A stretch of 8,146 nt of DNA. It comes from Comamonadaceae bacterium (lineage in GTDB: Bacteria > Pseudomonadota > Gammaproteobacteria > Burkholderiales > Burkholderiaceae_C). Positions 7,431 through 8,146 of the stretch are shown piece by piece. The translations under genes were made by a program, and so were the position numbers. The notes under the pieces are model-generated. The model was not told the DNA's origin and made no database searches. It saw only the letters and a program-made list of their open reading frames with translations. The DNA lies in NCBI GenBank assembly GCA_947494405.1, contig CANLWQ010000079.1, forward strand, positions 1-8,146, read 5' to 3'. Every line of letters starts with the position of its first letter. The stretch's first letter is position 1.

Positions 7431-8036
7431 TTGAGCCCTGTCATCGATTACTACTTGGCTCCGCAAAGCCCTTGGACCTACTTTGGTCATGCCCGATTGG
7501 TGCAAATGGCCCACCAAGCCGGTGCAACTGTGCGCATCATGCCGGTGGATTTGGGCGGGCAGATTTTTCCCGCCACCGGTGGCTTGCCCGTGGGCCAACG
7601 CCCGCCGCAGCGCCAAGCCTATCGCATGGTCGAGTTGCAGCGCTTTAGCCATTTCTTGCAAATGCCCTTGAACTTGAAGCCCCAGTTTTTTCCGGTGGCA
7701 GGCGACGATGCGGCGCGTTTGATCATTGCGGTAGATCAACACGATGGCGTTGATGCTGCGCTCAAGGTGTGCGGCGCGGTCTTGGCTGCGGTGTGGGTGC
7801 AAGAGCGCGACATTGCCAACGCCAGTGTGTTGCAAGACATATTGCGTGAGCAAGGTATTGCCGCCGACCGATGGACGGCCGCGCAGGCGCCCGCCGCGCA
7901 AGACGCTTACATGGCCTATACCCGCCAAGCTCTGGATGCAGGCATTTTTGGCGCGCCCAGTTTCGTGGTGGATGGCGAGATTTTTTGGGGCCAAGACCGA
8001 CTTGAATTTTTACAACGCCGCTTGCAAGCGGCTTAA
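7431..8036 (+). CDS. 2-hydroxychromene-2-carboxylate isomerase-like protein (DsbA family, kappa-GST type)
   Basis: A 201-residue thioredoxin-fold protein of the DsbA superfamily, with the length and layout of 2-hydroxychromene-2-carboxylate isomerases and kappa-class glutathione transferases. The N-terminal IDYYLAPQSPWTYFGHARL (residues 5-23) carries serine S13 followed by proline where DsbA has its CxxC. The serine is the glutathione-activating residue in this family. The cis-proline loop is GIFGAPSFVVDGEIFWGQDRL (start about 171), the usual C-terminal signature. The helical insert lies between about 60 and 160. Characterised relatives isomerise a ring-cleavage intermediate in naphthalene breakdown using glutathione, but many chromosomal homologues have no assigned substrate. 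The start is TTG at 7431. No ATG or GTG lies in frame between it and the upstream stop at 7374-7376, and no good ribosome-binding site is visible, so the start is the least certain part. The stop is 17 nt before the next gene, so the two are probably co-transcribed. Confidence 0.85.
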   Translation: MSPVIDYYLAPQSPWTYFGHARLVQMAHQAGATVRIMPVDLGGQIFPATGGLPVGQRPPQRQAYRMVELQRFSHFLQMPLNLKPQFFPVAGDDAARLIIAVDQHDGVDAALKVCGAVLAAVWVQERDIANASVLQDILREQGIAADRWTAAQAPAAQDAYMAYTRQALDAGIFGAPSFVVDGEIFWGQDRLEFLQRRLQAA

Positions 8037-8039
8037 GCC

Positions 8040-8044
8040 AAGGA
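8040..8044 (+). promoter_or_regulatory. Ribosome-binding site of the dienelactone hydrolase-family gene
   Basis: AAGGA lies nine bases before the ATG at 8054-8056, within the 17-nt gap after the isomerase stop codon. It supports that start for the truncated gene. Confidence 0.65.
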
Positions 8045-8053
8045 AAAACAAAG

Positions 8054-8146
8054 ATGGGACATTTTGTTCAATTGCGCGCCGCCGATGGCTTTGAATCACA
8101 AGCCTATATTGCCCAACCCAAGACCGAGCCGCGTGGCGCGATTGTG
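8054..8146 (+). CDS. Dienelactone hydrolase family protein, N-terminal fragment (cut by window edge)
   Basis: Only 31 codons are present, and the frame is still open at the last base. The visible start, MGHFVQLRAADGF, then AYIAQP and PRGAIV, matches the opening of bacterial dienelactone hydrolases (carboxymethylenebutenolidases). In these a short beta hairpin (x-L-x-A-x-D-G) and 'A-x-P-x-x-x-P-R-G-A-x-V' precede the first core strand of the alpha/beta hydrolase fold. The catalytic Cys-His-Asp triad would lie outside the window, so activity cannot be judged. Family members hydrolyse the lactone ring of dienelactones in chlorocatechol pathways, or other ester and lactone substrates. The gene follows the isomerase-like gene by 17 nt with a good ribosome-binding site, suggesting a common transcript. 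The family call rests on a short stretch and is correspondingly tentative. Confidence 0.7.
   Translation, partial: MGHFVQLRAADGFESQAYIAQPKTEPRGAIV

Noticed and set aside
7334..7444. Upstream extension of the SDR gene by 37 residues to a start at 7444
   Set aside because: The extension has no SDR-like sequence, would overlap the divergent gene's start and erase the promoter region. A good GGAG lies 9 nt before the ATG at 7333.

Overview
The window looks like a chromosomal segment of a Gram-negative betaproteobacterium, most likely Burkholderiales near Comamonadaceae (Limnohabitans/Rhodoferax/Polaromonas type). This is inferred from the moderately GC-rich codon use, the protein families present and their compact arrangement; I could not run any search. 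No mobile elements, tRNA or rRNA genes, or CRISPR arrays are visible, and no gene-free stretch exceeds 200 bases.

Layout. (1) At the left edge, the 3' two thirds of mrdA (penicillin-binding protein 2, + strand) runs in from outside. (2) It meets a convergent TSUP-family permease gene tail to tail, and the two stop codons share the palindrome CTAG. (3) A 187-base spacer holds a strong hairpin with A/T tails, which ends the large minus-strand gene group. (4) Five minus-strand genes are read from 7333 down to 2174: an SDR oxidoreductase, a MaoC-like hydratase, a MarC-family membrane protein, CoA-acylating methylmalonate-semialdehyde dehydrogenase (mmsA) and a GMC-family FAD oxidoreductase. Junctions overlap by 1, 1 and 4 nt, with one 42-nt gap, so they look like one operon. 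(5) A 97-base divergent control region contains a central palindrome flanked by inverted-repeat arms. (6) On the + strand follow a DsbA-family 2-hydroxychromene-2-carboxylate isomerase-like gene and the first 31 codons of a dienelactone hydrolase-family gene that leaves the window.

How the genes may work together (inference). The GMC enzyme and MmsA are translationally coupled. They form a plausible alcohol -> semialdehyde -> acyl-CoA module, for example 3-hydroxypropionate -> malonate semialdehyde -> acetyl-CoA + CO2, or the 3-hydroxyisobutyrate equivalent. The MaoC hydratase and SDR at the head of the operon could supply or process the hydroxyacyl intermediate. No regulator gene is present in the window. 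All families are known; what is less ordinary is their combination, the inserted MarC protein and the symmetric divergent control region.
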